Assembly: GCA_036924285.1 (NCBI GenBank)
Contig: JAYKYS010000006.1
Coordinates: 20,806,001-20,870,000 of the forward strand
Direction: 5' to 3'
Source of the DNA: Asterella californica
Taxonomy: Eukaryota > Streptophyta > Marchantiopsida > Marchantiales > Aytoniaceae
Length of the DNA stretch: 64,000 nucleotides
This document shows, in pieces, positions 48,261-61,283 of the stretch (position 1 is the first letter of the stretch; the number at the start of each line of letters is the position of its first letter). The translations under genes and the position numbers were made by a program. The notes beneath the pieces were generated by a model, which saw only the letters and a program-made list of their open reading frames with translations, made no database searches and had not been told where the DNA came from.

Positions 48261-51200
48261 GTGGTTTAACATGATTACGTAATAAACTGCCCTAACCTTT
48301 GGAACCTAAGACTATCGGTGAAAAAAAAATACCTCAAGATGTGATGAGTCGACATCGAGGTGCCAAACGACTCCGTCGATAAGAGCTCTTGGGAGTCATC
48401 AGCTTCTTAGGACGTAAACGCACTACTTGTATTGAAAGCTGAACACGGGACCCAATGAATAGCAAACGGATGGAAAGACCCCATCAAGCCTTACAACGGA
48501 AAGAAAGACCCGAAGGGCCAAGCAACTCACGCTCCGAAGAGAAGAACACCGAAGCTAAATCTCATTATCAGTAACTCTAAAGTCATCTATCGTCCTTATA
48601 ATATCAGACACGAGTAAGTCAGTAATCCTACATACCAATGCAATAATGCATTGGTAATAAGCGGTACATCGCTTGTACAACAGAAACTAGAACGGTGAAA
48701 CACCAAAAAAGACAGTATCAGAAGTATCACGCTTTTGCAGAGACATGTTTGATCCGGGAGGGGCTGACAAGTTAAACCTCGGTTTTGGTTATCTTCCTTG
48801 TCTCTGGACCACGCAAACGCGAAGGAGTTGTAGTGAAGGCCTGTTTTTATTCCGGTTTATTTCCATCTCACCATCATTCTACCAACACATCCTGATATGT
48901 GCACACCAATTAATATTTGCATTCGTTGGAGATAGATCTTACCTTCTCAAACTCATCCTGCAGATTGCTGAAGGCGATAGAAAAGAAGAACGCGCAGAAA
49001 CGTTACCCGGGAAATGCTCCAAACATGGTAACGTGGCGCATGTTCCCTCTTCATCTGCACGTGTTATTAAACTACTATGTCAAAAACTGACGCAGTGCAT
49101 TCCACAAGCCTCTTCAATGCAAAGAATTCCTTTACAGTGTACTGATCGCTAGCTTAGGAAGTGGTCTGGCTTTTTCGATAATTCGCATAAAAATCACTTT
49201 GAAGCTGGTGGTGGTGCGTTTACGGCCTAACAGATCTCGAGATTACAAAAAGACTGAAAAACTCTTTGCTGATTGCTAATCTACACCTGAAGACAAAACC
49301 CTATTACAAATCACTCAGACTCAATCTCTAATGAATTCTCATACATTTACTTCAAATCCCTTGAACTCAGTGAACTCTCTATAATGTTAGAAATGTGTTG
49401 CTTTGTGTACACTAGAAGAAAGATTACAGAACTAAGATTTTTATTCAATTATACACGAGACCAAAATTCAGAAGACTTAGTTAAGAGCGTGCATGTTTAT
49501 CATCTACTCGTTACGAGCACGGACAGGTAAGGTTAACGTGCCGATCAGAAATATCTTTTAAACGAAAACACGTAAGTGCTTTACGCTCGATAAAATACTC
49601 ATGAGTCTGCATTATACGATTTGTGGGCTTACGCCTCGGCGATGCACTTACATCCAGTAATCCACTTCGATGAGTACTAGCTTACCAATGGCATGTGAGG
49701 TGTGCGAGAGGAAAGGAGGTTGTTGAAGTCCTGTAACCGAGTTACTGGCTTTCACATCTGCCAAACATTATAACTACTCACGATAAACCCTTCTGCAGCG
49801 TCTTGACTTTGCCATGATCGTGATGGGATCATCTCTGGAATGTTAGCTCGTTCTTCGTTTTTAACCGTTGAAAGTCTCGTTTCTTTGCCTGCACACGTTA
49901 CTCCTTGTCTTTTACTCTTTTCGCACCAGTAGTGTTATCTCCGGAATGTCAGCGCTTCATGTGCATAGCAATTTTCATCAGGTTCACTGTTTACAAGATA
50001 CGCACAACCACAGCAGGAGTTGACGATATAGTACCATAGAAGATCATATCCTCTAACCGCTCCGACTGAGCAATTTGTTACTAACTCACACACCAATTGG
50101 CTGAGGTCATTTGAGATTCGGTTGGATGCTTGCAACCAGATCCTGCGATTATAATCCTCGATGTTCAAACGTTCTCATCCTCCTTTAGGAACGGCCTCTC
50201 AGAGGCAAAAGAGTCAACTTCTCCAAGATAGCAACCTCCTTCATCATTCGTCCTTCTGATGCATCCTGGGGCTCGTCTAGAATCTCATCACTTACTACTA
50301 CTATCCTCAAGATGATCAGTACTGGTCGTCAGTAAATCGTCAACCATTAACAGGTTCGTCCTAAGGAGATTTATTTGACTGTGAAACAGTACACAAAGTT
50401 GGTAAGATTCCAGCTAGTCCTTACAAGTTCGTAGTCGGTGGGGCTTGTGAGAAGACTTGATGTCTTTCTGCTCGGGGACCGAGACCGGCGTTTGAGAGTT
50501 TGTCGCTGGAATCACATGCCTCCAGAACCTTGGAGGGTACAGTAGGCAGACCTGCCAACAAGAATTTGTCTCGTAGCTTACGTACTTTATCAGATCATTA
50601 GAAGGTAACGTGTAAGGACGAAAGTATACACATTTCTTCTTCCAGTCTGAAAGTTAATCGAGGGAATTACGCTGAAAGGGTGGGGATTACGCTGAAGTCT
50701 TGTCCTTCGATAAGTGAAGGAGGAATTTGCTGCTTTCGTATAACTTAAAGACTTTGTGTGCCAAATACACCTGGTCCAACAGTGAGTGAGTGAGTTGGTA
50801 CCTCGAATCAAGATTCAAGAGAACCTGCGGTCGGCCTTCGTTCAGTGGAACACCAAGTACTTTCTTGTGTGGTCAAGAGAGTCAACACCTGCGTATCAGG
50901 TTTTTTCCTTGTATCCTGTGTCCTGTAAAGTGCAACGAAGATTGAAACGGGGTAAGGTAGTAAGAAACCTGATAGCTGCAGAGAAAGTGCAACTTCATAA
51001 CGTCGTGAACAAGTTCCTAGGATCGATCCGCCCAACACTCCGCACGACCAGAATCGGACGCCGTTCTTCTTGCTTGCAAAAAGTTGTCCCGGAGATCTAG
51101 AGCCAGAGTTTACCGATTCAAGTCTGGACAAGGAAAGCTTCTTCTTTCGTTCTCTTTGGGGCAAAGCCTGAGAACAATTAACCACCCGCCTCTTCTGTAT

Positions 51201-51649
51201 ACACTCACACAAGGGTCCAGTATTCAGTACATACTGAACCAACATTGACAAGCGTCCAGGTCCCAGGCACATGTTTGTGTATCGACACACTTCCTAAGCC
51301 GAGTCCCCGGAGAGAGGAAACACAAGGAGACAGAAAAGTGTAGGAGCAGGTCCGACGTTCCGTATCGACTCTTGACATATTAGAGCGTTAAACTAGTTAC
51401 ACCTCCGAGGCATCTTATACATCCACATAAGCAAAATGACAAGAGGCGACCTTGGATTTGTCGGTGAGGATACATCTCCGATATGAATACAAGTGCTTCA
51501 GGTGTCAAAAGCGAGATGTTCGAAACTTGGGCGGTCCAATCTTACTTCGTCGTGATCTCCAAACAGACTCTCGAACCAGCTCTGACACGATGCTTAAATT
51601 ACATGAATTCATGGTATTCAGTGTCCCAAGTGGTTTAGCCTACATTCCT
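48261..51649. other. Intergenic, no gene recognised
   Basis: The open frames, including one of 135 codons at 48745-49152, resemble no family I know. A perfect 10-bp hairpin with loop ATAA lies at 48633-48656. Confidence 0.4.
48633..48656. repeat. Perfect 10-bp hairpin, 4-base loop
   Basis: TACCAATGCA is mirrored exactly as TGCATTGGTA across ATAA. Confidence 0.85.
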
Positions 51650-51846
51650 CTAATGTCCCAAGTGGTTTAGCCTACAGTCCTTTAAGAGAAGATCCTGGAT
51701 TCAATCCTTTGTGGGCACTGTTGGACATGGATGCTGCTGCAAACTATTAATGAAGTTTGTGGTACGAGTCCCGCTGTGGTGGACTCACATGGACAGTCTC
51801 ATGATCTCGAAGACCCCAAAAGACAAGTAATACTATTTACGATGGG
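51650..51846 (+). repeat. tRNA-derived SINE-like repeat, copy 2
   Basis: Forward copy of the repeat at 24695-24888: GTCCCAAGTGGTTTAGCCTA, B-box-like GGATTCAATCC (51697-51707), ATGCTGCTGCAAACTATTAA and GAGTCCCGCTGTGGTGGAC. The first ~30 bases are also present just upstream (from about 51620) as a partial head-to-tail duplication. No A tail is seen. Confidence 0.7.
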
Positions 51847-53816
51847 TTTTTGTAAAGATAAACTTTGTGGTTGTTCTAACCAAACAATATGCACCCGAAG
51901 AGTTCTGGTTTTTTGTTTGACCAGCTCTTGTACTATCTCTGCTCTTTTTTCTCTTTCTATAAGATATGTATATATAAAATATACATTTAAGTGATGTAAG
52001 TATTAAGTGATAGGTGAATATTTATCGTTCCTTCAGCACAATCATTACTAACTACAACTTACAAAAAGAAACATAAGACCGAATGCGGTAAAAAAGCTCG
52101 ACATCCTTTAGATGTTAAAGACTAGTTAGCTCTACTTTGCATTCATTAATTTTTAGGGGTTGGGACTATTTCTTATAGTCTATTGTGATGTCAATATGTG
52201 CGCCAAAAAATTATATGAATTTCAGTTCATACAAGACACATGTAGAATACAGTGGAAATATAACAAGGAGTTCCACTTGCAATCGAATTTACGAGTTATT
52301 CATTAGCGACTTTTCGGATTTTATTTTAGTTTTTCTCTTTTCCAGTCTTCACAATGACTCTATCCTTCTGTTTCCGTTATTCTTTTTAAATCTTTTTCAT
52401 CACTACACATTCATCAGTTTCACTACATGATAAAAAATTCCCCTTCCTTTCCGGTTTTGCAATCCACATATAGCTATAGTTATGTTACCGAATAACAAAA
52501 ACACTTTTAACAGAAAAGAAAAGAAGAAAGTAGGAAACCTTGAATTTCTGCTTCTTTCTTTTTCTTTTTATTTTCTTCGTTTTCTTAATTAAAGGCGACA
52601 GAGCACCAGCCAACTGAATTTCTGCTAAAACTGCCTATAGTGGTTTTGACAGAAATCTGTAAAGTAACGTGGTTTGTACCACGGTATAGTTGAGTTATTT
52701 AGATTCGTGATTTGTCTAATAAACTCTGTACTAAGCATTGCTTGTTGGTAGCCCTATCCGCTTGTAGTCGGTGCGACGTGGGTTCGAACTCCTAACCTGA
52801 AAGGGTTCGGTATGTGAAAGGGTAATAGCTCGTGAAGTTCCGAATACTCTTATGATTGTTGGTATGTTTAGAATTTTCGATGTTGAGACAAATTAACACA
52901 TTGACAAAAACTTTTTTTCCCTTTTCCCTTTTGCCATAAATATACCTATTTCCACCATAACCTTTCACATGCAATTCTATCGGCTAAATAATATGCATGC
53001 TTCATGAGGTTTCACTTGGAGAAAAAAAAATAGTACCAGCAAGAAAATAAAGAAAGAATTCACAAAGGAGATTTTTCGTGTTATGCAACTGAGTCCGTAC
53101 ATAAAAGACAAATCGTTGTTCCTGGAATGAAATTGCGAATGTTATGCATTTGTCGAGACAATCAATTCTTGAATTTCAAGACATTATTACATGGGTAGTT
53201 ATAGAAAAGTTGTTCACGTGACATGTTCGGAGTCAGTGAAAAAGATTTTCATGAGTTCTTCATATTTTATATTCTGGCATGCAGCACCCGGTTAGGTTAA
53301 TATTTTGTCAAAAGACTTAATATACCATCATATATCAAACTAAATATAATAACATTATATATATATATATATATGTACAGTATATATTTATTATATTTAA
53401 GAATATATGTAAACATGCATATTTATCTTGTATGCATGTATATTGGTATGATATAATATGTTTGAATAAATGAATTATATGGGAGTTATAATATATATAA
53501 TTCAAATATAATATCACCTTTTTATTTATTTATATTTTTATTACATATTCAATTTTGAGTTGATGCATAATAAATATATGTACGTGTAGGTATATATATA
53601 TTGGACTTGCATAATTAATTTTATGTGAAGAATAATAAATTCAGATATACAATGATAGATATGATGTCATGGTTGAGAAATATAAAAAACACATTTGAAA
53701 ATAAAATAATCTTATCGAATATACAGAGACTTTGTCATGTGAGCCGGATATTCTTTTAATGGACAGAATTGATGAAATATGACAAAACTAGAGCGATGAA
53801 CAAGTATGAGAGAAAG
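51847..53816. other. AT-rich intergenic sequence
   Basis: No gene recognised. A long TA microsatellite lies near 53355-53375. A tRNA-like segment at 52735-52800 is listed separately. Confidence 0.4.
52735..52800 (+). repeat. tRNA-like segment, probable SINE head
   Basis: GCTTGTTGGTAGCCC resembles an A box with flanks, and GTGGGTTCGAACTCC resembles a B box with one extra base; the spacing fits a tRNA-derived promoter. The acceptor stem does not pair, so a functional tRNA is not called. Confidence 0.4.
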
Positions 53817-54030
53817 CCATAAGAAAGATCTAGATGTGATGTGGTTCTAGCACAATGGTTAAGGCATCCCATAAGAAAGATCTAGAGTTCAAATCCCTCT
53901 CTTGACATTTATCTAAGAGGAGGTTTTATAGTTGCATCACAAAGGTTATTGTAATAGGTTGGCCCCTTTGGGAGATTATGTTGGACCTTGTGCCTAGGGG
54001 TGAGGAGGATATCCTCTTACTAGTAGCATG
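53817..54030 (+). repeat. tRNA-derived SINE-like element with internal 52-bp duplication
   Basis: TCTAGCACAATGGTTAAGGC is A-box-like and AGTTCAAATCCCTC is B-box-like. The 18-mer starting CCATAAGAAAGATC occurs at 53817-53834 and 53869-53886, so part of the head is duplicated with a 52-base period. The downstream body (AAGGTTATTGTAATAGGTTGGCCCC) is non-coding. No tail or target duplication was identified. Confidence 0.5.
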
Positions 54031-54080
54031 TTGTGCAACACCTCTGCTTACTACAAGCCTCCAAAAGAGAAAATCTCAAC

Positions 54081-54250
54081 GTACTGGAGCTTAATATCTA
54101 CTTTGATTGTAAGACCTCCGGAGTACTGGAGCTTAATATCTACTTTGATTGTAAGGCATCCAGAGGTACTGGAGTTTAATATCTACTTTGATTGTAAGAC
54201 GTCCGGAGGTATTGGAGCTTAATATCTATTTTGATTGTAAGACATCCGGA
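54081..54250. repeat. 42-43-bp tandem repeat, four units
   Basis: Units starting at 54081, 54123, 54166 and 54209 share GTACTGGAGCTTAATATCTA and CTTTGATTGTAAG followed by a CCGGAG-like block. The array runs directly into the larger array downstream, which shares the TGTAAG-CATCCGGAGG motif. Confidence 0.88.
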
Positions 54251-55090
54251 GGTTAGTCCCTCGATGTAGTGTCAATCAGTGCACAAATATGAAGCTCCTT
54301 CATAATACAATGTAAGACATCTAGAGGTTAATCCTTCGGTGTAGTGTCTATCAATGCATAAATATGAAGGTTAGTCTCTTGATGTAGTGTCAATCAATGC
54401 ACAAATATCAAGCTCTGTCATAATACAATGTAAGGCTCCGGAGGTTAATCAAGCTCTATCATAATACAATGTAAGGCATCCGGAGGTTAATCCCCTCGAT
54501 GTAGTGTTGATCAATGCATAAATATGAAGGTTAGTCCCTCGATGTAGTGTCAATCAATGCACAAATATGAAGCTCCGTCATATTATAATATAAGACATCC
54601 GGAGGTTAATCTCTCGGTGTAGTGTCGATCAATGCATAAATATGAAGGTTAGCCCCTCGATGTAATGTCAATCAATGCACAAATATGAAGCTCCGTCATA
54701 TTATAATATAAGGCATTCGGAGGTTAATCTCTCGGTGTAGTGTCGATCAATGCATAAATATAAAGGTTAGTCTCTCGATGTACTGTCAATAAATGCACAA
54801 ATATGAAGCTCCGTCATAATACAATGTAAGGCTCCGGAGGTTAATCAAGCTCTGTCATAATACAATGTAAGGCATCCGGAGGTCAATCCCTCGGTGTAGT
54901 GTCGATCAATGCATAAATATGAAAGTTAGTCTCTTGATGTAGTATCAATCAATGCACAAATATGAAGCTCGGTCATAATACAATGTACGGCATCCGGAGG
55001 TTAATCCCTCGATGTAGTGTAAATCAATGCATAAATATGAAGGTTAGTCCTTCGGTGTAATTTCAATCAATGCACAAAGATGAAGCTCCT
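54243..55090. repeat. Tandem array with ~120-bp higher-order unit
   Basis: Each full unit has two related halves: GGTTAATC-CTCGGTGTAGTGTC-GATCAATGCATAAATATGAA and GGTTAGTC-CTCGATGTAGTGTC-AATCAATGCACAAATATGAAGCTC, then TAATACAATGTAAGGCATCCGGA. About seven units are present, some shortened. Half-units differ consistently at GCATAAAT and GCACAAAT, so the ~120-bp dimer is the unit that was amplified. There is no coding frame. Confidence 0.9.
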
Positions 55091-57195
55091 TCATAATACG
55101 ACGTGTATCAATCTATAAGGTCGTGTAGTAACGTGGTGGCATCAACGATACTGCAATAACCTTTTATTTAAATTTTGGCCCAAAAGGGTTTGTAATGCTC
55201 CTAACTTCCATCTAACTTAACTTTTCATTCCAACTTTTATCATTCTAGCTTATCAATCTAAATTATATTAGGTTCTAAAGTTCAATTATAAGTTCATAAC
55301 TTCAACTATAAATAATGAAACTCTGCATAAGTTATGTGTTTCTTACTATGTTATTTCAATTCTTATTCTAGCTTAACTAAACTCTAAATTAGAACTAATC
55401 AGTCTATACATAAACATCTCTATTAAATTTAAATTTAACTGCTCACTGCTTCTTAGAGCTAATTCAATATTTGTGCTTGTAACAACATGCTCTATACAAA
55501 AGCTTGATACTTCTCTCTAGAATAGTCTAAAAAACTGTAGTCTACAATCCAAATTAAGTTAAACCAAAATTCTCACTTCTTCTCAAAGCTAACAGAATAT
55601 TAGATAGATGTAGTCTGAACATATAACAATAGTTCTCGTGAAGAAAACCAACAATATAATCTACAATTAGGCCAGAAAAGCTGATTTAGAATAATTTGAC
55701 AAAACAATCAATTTAATGAAAATAGTTCGAGAGAAAGTATTATCATTTTGTGTAGTTCAAGAGAAGATATATCAGTTTTGAGATAGTTTCAAAGAATGTA
55801 TAACAATTTTGAGATAGTTTGAGAGAATATTTAATAATTATGAGAATAAGAATAATAAGTTTGATCAGGTATCAATGATCGTTCTCAAACAGGAATATTG
55901 AGTTGTTTCATAGTAAGAGAATTGAGTCATTTCAAACTACAAGAATTGTGTTATCTCAAAGTACGAGAATTGAGTCGAGTAGCTGAATGGACGAAACTTA
56001 CTATTTTGATGCAATAAGTTTATATGTATTGCACCACTTACTAGGCATTATCGTATCAAAATAACATACATAAGAAACTATCTCTAACATTATCTGTGCC
56101 AAAACTCTACCCATGTTTTCGAACACCACCTCGTATATTAACGTTTCTTATTTTGGATCAAAATTATCCAGCGCTTTTTCTTGCTTCAATCTTTATTGCA
56201 ATCATTATCAAGATTGAGAAGATCACATAAAGCATGAGGACACTCGTTCAGACGGTCAAAATTATCCAACGCTTTCTCTTTCATCTATTTCTATCGCGAC
56301 AATTGTCAAGATTGAAGCGCTAGCAGAGAGTGTGAGGCAAGAAGCTCAGACTCACTATGAATCAAAAAGCTCGATCTGTAGCATCACACCTACTTCCATC
56401 ATCATCCATTTTGCATCACACTGCACGAAGAGAACGACAAATACGATTCGTTTTTTTGTTCTTTTATACTTTCTGTCATATTTTTTATTAGTTGATTCCA
56501 TTTCATATTCATTTTAGTAATTACCTGCCAAGTCTGATTATACTTCAAGAAATGAATTCCACCTCCGGCTTTCCGGAACTTTGTCTTAATTTTCTCAAAA
56601 CCTCCACTCAACTATGCAAATGCATAGCAAAATTCTCTTCAATAAATTCATGTCATTTGGTACGATGTTTAGTGTATATATTTTTAAATATATAAAATTA
56701 TAATTACAGTTACAACTTTCAATAAATATAGACTATTAACCATAAAGCATTATTTAAAATCCAAATATAACTCATAATAGCAAACTAACTTGTTTTCTAA
56801 AATACAAGTCCAAGATCTTACTAACGGCTATATATTAATTTAGTCCATATATTAATTTATTACATAAACTCTCATCATAGAGAAGGCGATTATGCATGCT
56901 TTGGTCTGCATGATTAGTTTACAAAACAGCGGCATAGTTCCACCCCTTCTCCAAAAAGAAACCTATAGATTGAAGAACCATTAATAACTAAAGAGCGTCA
57001 AACCTCAACCCGTACAGTAAACAACGAGATTTAACGGTCGATTCGACGTAACGGTTCAAAGCTGTAAGGGTCGATTGTCAGAGCATGCAAAATGTGCAGA
57101 AATGACCCACTGAAAAACTTCGAGCAATCGTGGAAAAAAGGAGACTTAAGGGAAGAGGCCGACCGAGTACGTACATTTCTGCAAATTCTTACAGG
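55091..57195. other. AT-rich intergenic sequence
   Basis: No gene recognised. An approximately repeated block (AAAATTATCCA-CGCTTT-TTTC) occurs near 56159 and 56259. Confidence 0.4.
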
Positions 57196-57396
57196 GTACC
57201 GCCGGAGGTGCCCCGTCCATGTTACAGACAAAACCTGTAAAACTTTTTACAGCAGTTATGAATGCTTTGCCTACAGAGGCTAGAGTGACATATCTCCTCA
57301 GCTTTTGTCGAGGATCCTGCGCTCCGCTTCACGAGTTTGCTCTCCGGCATTTGCAAGATTTCGGCGGCAGCGCTGTTTCTCGTTTCAGGTATTCCA
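57196..57396 (+). CDS. Possible exon of an unidentified gene
   Basis: After a CTTACAG acceptor, an open frame with coding-like composition includes KLFTAVMNALPTEARVTYLL, SFCRGSCAPLHEFALRHLQ and DFGGSAVSRF before a GT at 57397. It resembles no family I can name. No partner exon was found with confidence on either side. It may be chance, or part of a gene whose other exons are small. Confidence 0.25.
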
Positions 57397-60300
57397 GCTT
57401 GAGTTCTTCGCATTTGGCAAACTAAGCGATGATAATGTAGCTCAGTGCAGTTTTCAGCACTGAGGGTTGGGGGGTTCCATCATTTGGGGGTTCCATTTCG
57501 GTGGCGACATAGCAGCAGAGGGAAGGGATGTAGAATCTAAGAAGACTCAATGGAGGCGAGTTGGAAAAGTTCTTTCCCGGTGAAATCGGATTGATTGTCT
57601 GTCTGATTCGACAGTAAACACGGTAGCTGGTAGGCCTTTTGCCCTTGCCTTTGGAATTCGCACAATTGAGCTGACTAAATCTTTGTCTTTTTTTCTCTCA
57701 TGTGACGTTTCCTGGTTTTCTTTTTGATCTTGTGAAAGAAGAAAGGATTGTAAAACTAATGTACTGTCTCCGGGAATATGTGGTTGGAGATGTATTTATT
57801 GAACTTATCTTAGAAAACCATTCTGTTGCATTTGGGAGATTAGATTAGTTTTAAACTCTAATGAGAGTGATAAATAGTTCCTTTTAGGTTAGTACCAATA
57901 TGGGTGGCAGCGATAGCTGTCTCGCGATAGAGTAGATTATTCGAATTGGTAGCGGTGGTAATTATCTCGCTGATCTTAATTTGTGTACCTAATAGCAGAA
58001 TGTAACTATCTCGCTATACGGTAGTTCATTCGAGATTAGAAAATCTCTAACTATTCGCTAATGTTATACGTCAGTTCTGTGTATGTAAGTGATTGCTATG
58101 CATCTACAGGTCATATCTCTATAAATATTCTCTGTACTTCCTCTTCTGTGCGTTCTGTTTTTCTCTTGTTCGTCTTCTACTCCGCTGTAGTGTGCTGTTC
58201 TTATGCTATCCTATGTACACTAGAAATGTCTGAGATAGTGAGTGAGATTAGAGGTGCTCAAGTGGTTGGAAAGGTCACAAAGTTCTGACACTACCATCCA
58301 GTATGTCCCCGACTCCTGTCACATTTGAAAGGTGCTGCGAGGCGCCAGCAATGAGGAATCATTAATAGATCACCTCTTTCCACAAGTAATTTTGATTTAA
58401 GTTCGTGAACTCCGTTTTCTGGTACTCTCTCTGTGTTTGCACGTACGTTGTCCATTACATATTTTGCCTCCTTGATACCACGTTGGTGGTGTTTCTCCAG
58501 AAGTTGTCAATACATGGATGGATTTCGAATTGGTTGTCGAGTCATCTTAGATGGTGCACGCGATTAAGGAAGTCGTCTTGCTGACAAAGTCGGTTTGGTC
58601 TTTCTCTATTTCTGTTTCAGGTCTTTGAGGTTAAAAAAGTGTTCAGATCCACTCTACAGATGTAAAACAATCAGCGAGAGGTCACTATCGAACCAATCTC
58701 AAGTGCTGTGGATGATCCTTGATTTGAACGGTTTTGTAACGAATGCTTTCTTATCAGGTCAATAGCTGTAGCTCTGTATCATGTCAAAAGTATTATAGAG
58801 CTGACAACCGCGATTCAGAGTCCTTGCATTACAAACTAACTAAATTTGCTCTCAGGACGGAATACTCCGTAATCATGAAGGTTAAACCCTGAAAAACTAG
58901 CCCTTATGGTTGGTTTCTGTGGGGCAGAGGATAGGAGCGAGACCGAAGATAGAATCTCGTAGCACCTGTTGAATTCTCTGCAGTATTTTGCCTCTCTTAA
59001 TTGTTTAATCGTGTGCAGTCAGACCAACTAGCGTAGAATCACCTGTTGGTCTCTAACCTCGAGAGGGTTTGCGAGCTCTCTCTTGTCGTGGAAGGTTTGA
59101 CAACTCATATATTAGAATCCTAGACATCTACGAGGTTAGCACGAGAAACACGCAAGTTACCTCCTATAGAAGGGTTAGATGGGATTTGTCACCACATCTC
59201 ATGGTTTCATTAGAAGGGAACGTGGAAGCAACAAAATGTTCTAAGCTTCTAGCCACAGTTTGCATGCAAAAGCTCAAATACGTCGGCCACTAGGAACATT
59301 CTACCGGTGGTAACGGATAGAGTGGTTTCAGAAAACTAACCAGATCAGCATTACTAGTCCGAGGTCACGTGGTTGTTGGTCTGATATTATTAATTCTAAG
59401 AAGGTACATTAATCTTATACGTCTGTCTATATTTTGGAGTGTTAATGTATAGGACCAGGCTAAGCTTTATAGGGATTGCCAAGTGATTGGAAATCAAATC
59501 AACATGAAATTGAGGATCCTTCTCTCAAAAATGGTGTCAGACCAGCGAAGTTTATACGGTAACTTGAAATGTCGAGTTACTACCTTGACATTAATTCTTA
59601 CAAGCATATCAACATCAAGAGATTTAGTTTAAAGATCAAAGTTGATTCTCGTCTAGTGCTTCTAAATCATAGCTTACTGAAAATTAATTTGGAGGAAATC
59701 ACAATGTAATCTACACTACTATAGACTATATTTTTTGCTATGTGTTTGTGTATAATCGACATTTCGTTAAACAACAAAAAATGGAAAAAGTGAAAAAAAG
59801 TTTCTTCTTGTCCGTTGAATCTTTGCGAGCAGTTACAGAAGCTCGCGGCTTCAACTATCGTCCAAGCTTAGCTTCTTGCATTCGGGCTCGTCTTTCCATG
59901 GAATCTTTGTATAGAACATTCTTGTCGATTGCATTGTTGCCTTGCTCCGTCGATCTAATTCATGAAATTCTCGATTGTAATTATCAACAAGAGGCGTAGT
60001 GCTGATGAACTTTCCAAGAAAATAGAGAATAGAGTGTGGCATCTACAGCCGATGAAGACATTAACAACTCACCCATTTTGTCATGCGATCTTGCAGTAGT
60101 AACATCGAGTTCCTCGAGCATCGCTGACCTGAGGTGAATTGGGTTCGTGGTTAAGTGTAGAAGTTGTTAGGTTTTGAGTGTTTATCTCTTTTTCACCACT
60201 TACGGGCGTTTTCCTCAGTTGTCTATAGTTATGTAGGTTATTTGTGGTAATGTATGCATGCACTACGTTGTGCTTGTACTCAGATGCATATCGACGTAGT

Positions 60301-60445
60301 AGAATTGAGACGATATTTTTAAGACGAGTTTATTGTTGAATCTTCACGTGTGCTGAAATCTTCATTTCAGTCAAGTCCAAATGTTTCGTTTCTGTACTCA
60401 AAATTGTTTCAAGAATCTTTGTTTTTTTGTCTTGCAACGACAAGT
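57397..60445. other. Intergenic or intronic, no gene supported
   Basis: Short frames only. One at 59742-59999 (VKKSFFLSVESLRAVTEARG) has coding-like composition, but no family match or splice partners. The end of this stretch probably includes the leader of the small gene that starts at 60446. Confidence 0.35.
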
Positions 60446-61283
60446 ATGAAGGAAGAAGATACCGCAACCAAGGAACAACTATCTGCGCAAGTATGTTTGT
60501 CATTTGCAATTTTTGATGTTTCTGATTATCTTTATATTCAGCAACTGGTGCTTGTTTGGACAAGCTAGCAAAGGATTTATGATAGATGTAATCGTCTTGT
60601 TCACGTCATGTACAATATGGATATCCTTAGGAAACTAAGCGACGGAATTTTTTTCTCTTGATCTGTTCAGATGCAGAGATTGGAAGTTGCATGTGTGGAG
60701 CTTGTTAACCTCCTTTCTGGTCGGGTAGGATCCTTCCCACTAGGTAGATTACACTATTACATTATCTTGTGTTTTCAAGCGAGAGTATGTATTCAGTGAA
60801 ACAAAGATTTCATGATTTGCGGAATGACAAGATGAGTAACGAAATGAGCATCGGTTCATTTGAAGCCTAGGAGTTTTGGATTTTTGCAGAGTGCTTACGA
60901 AAAGAGGGGTAATTTATTCTTTCGCACTGACGTCAAGCTATTGACTACTTCGCAACAGAGTGAGTTTTGCGGTTAGATGGACTTTAGAGTCGTGCATCCT
61001 TCTCATTTTCCCCAATTCTTTTTCGTATGTGATTTTTTTTCTTGGTCCTTGGGATTTAGTGTTTGGACTTTGTGGCAAGTTGTGTTTTGAATGAAGCGAT
61101 GAGGTTTTGGGAATACAAGTTCCACGTTGTTTTTCTTGTTGCCCTTTCGCATCTGGTACAAGAAATTTCTCCGTCGTCATTTATTGCATAGTTGTCATAT
61201 TTGTTTCGACCGTAATCACTTGTGCTGTTTGTGGACACGCAGAGGAACTCAAGAATGTCAAAAGTCGTTTGGAAAAACTTTAG
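60446..61283 (+). CDS. Small prefoldin-like protein resembling ASDURF (PAQosome subunit), four tiny exons
   Basis: Exons: 60446-60490, 60671-60724, 60890-60959 and 61243-61283, joined by GT-AG introns in phases 0, 0 and 1. Together they give 69 residues ending KELKNVKSRLEKL and TAG. The other exons read MKEEDTATKEQLSAQ, MQRLEVACVELVNLLSGR and SAYEKRGNLFFRTDVK-LLTTSQQ. The pattern of a short helix, a GNLFF..D hairpin and a second helix matches the beta-type prefoldin fold, and is closest to the animal protein ASDURF, found in the PAQosome/R2TP co-chaperone complex. That protein is about 96 residues, so the N-terminus here is short and an upstream exon is possible; no in-frame ATG precedes 60446 before 60350. 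Identity rests on motif resemblance recalled from the family. Confidence 0.6.

Noticed and set aside
52735..52800. Functional tRNA gene
   Set aside because: A- and B-box-like motifs are present but the acceptor stem does not pair and the T-loop region has an extra base.
54081..55090. CRISPR-like array
   Set aside because: There are no unique spacers between constant repeats; the units are contiguous diverged tandem repeats in a plant genome.
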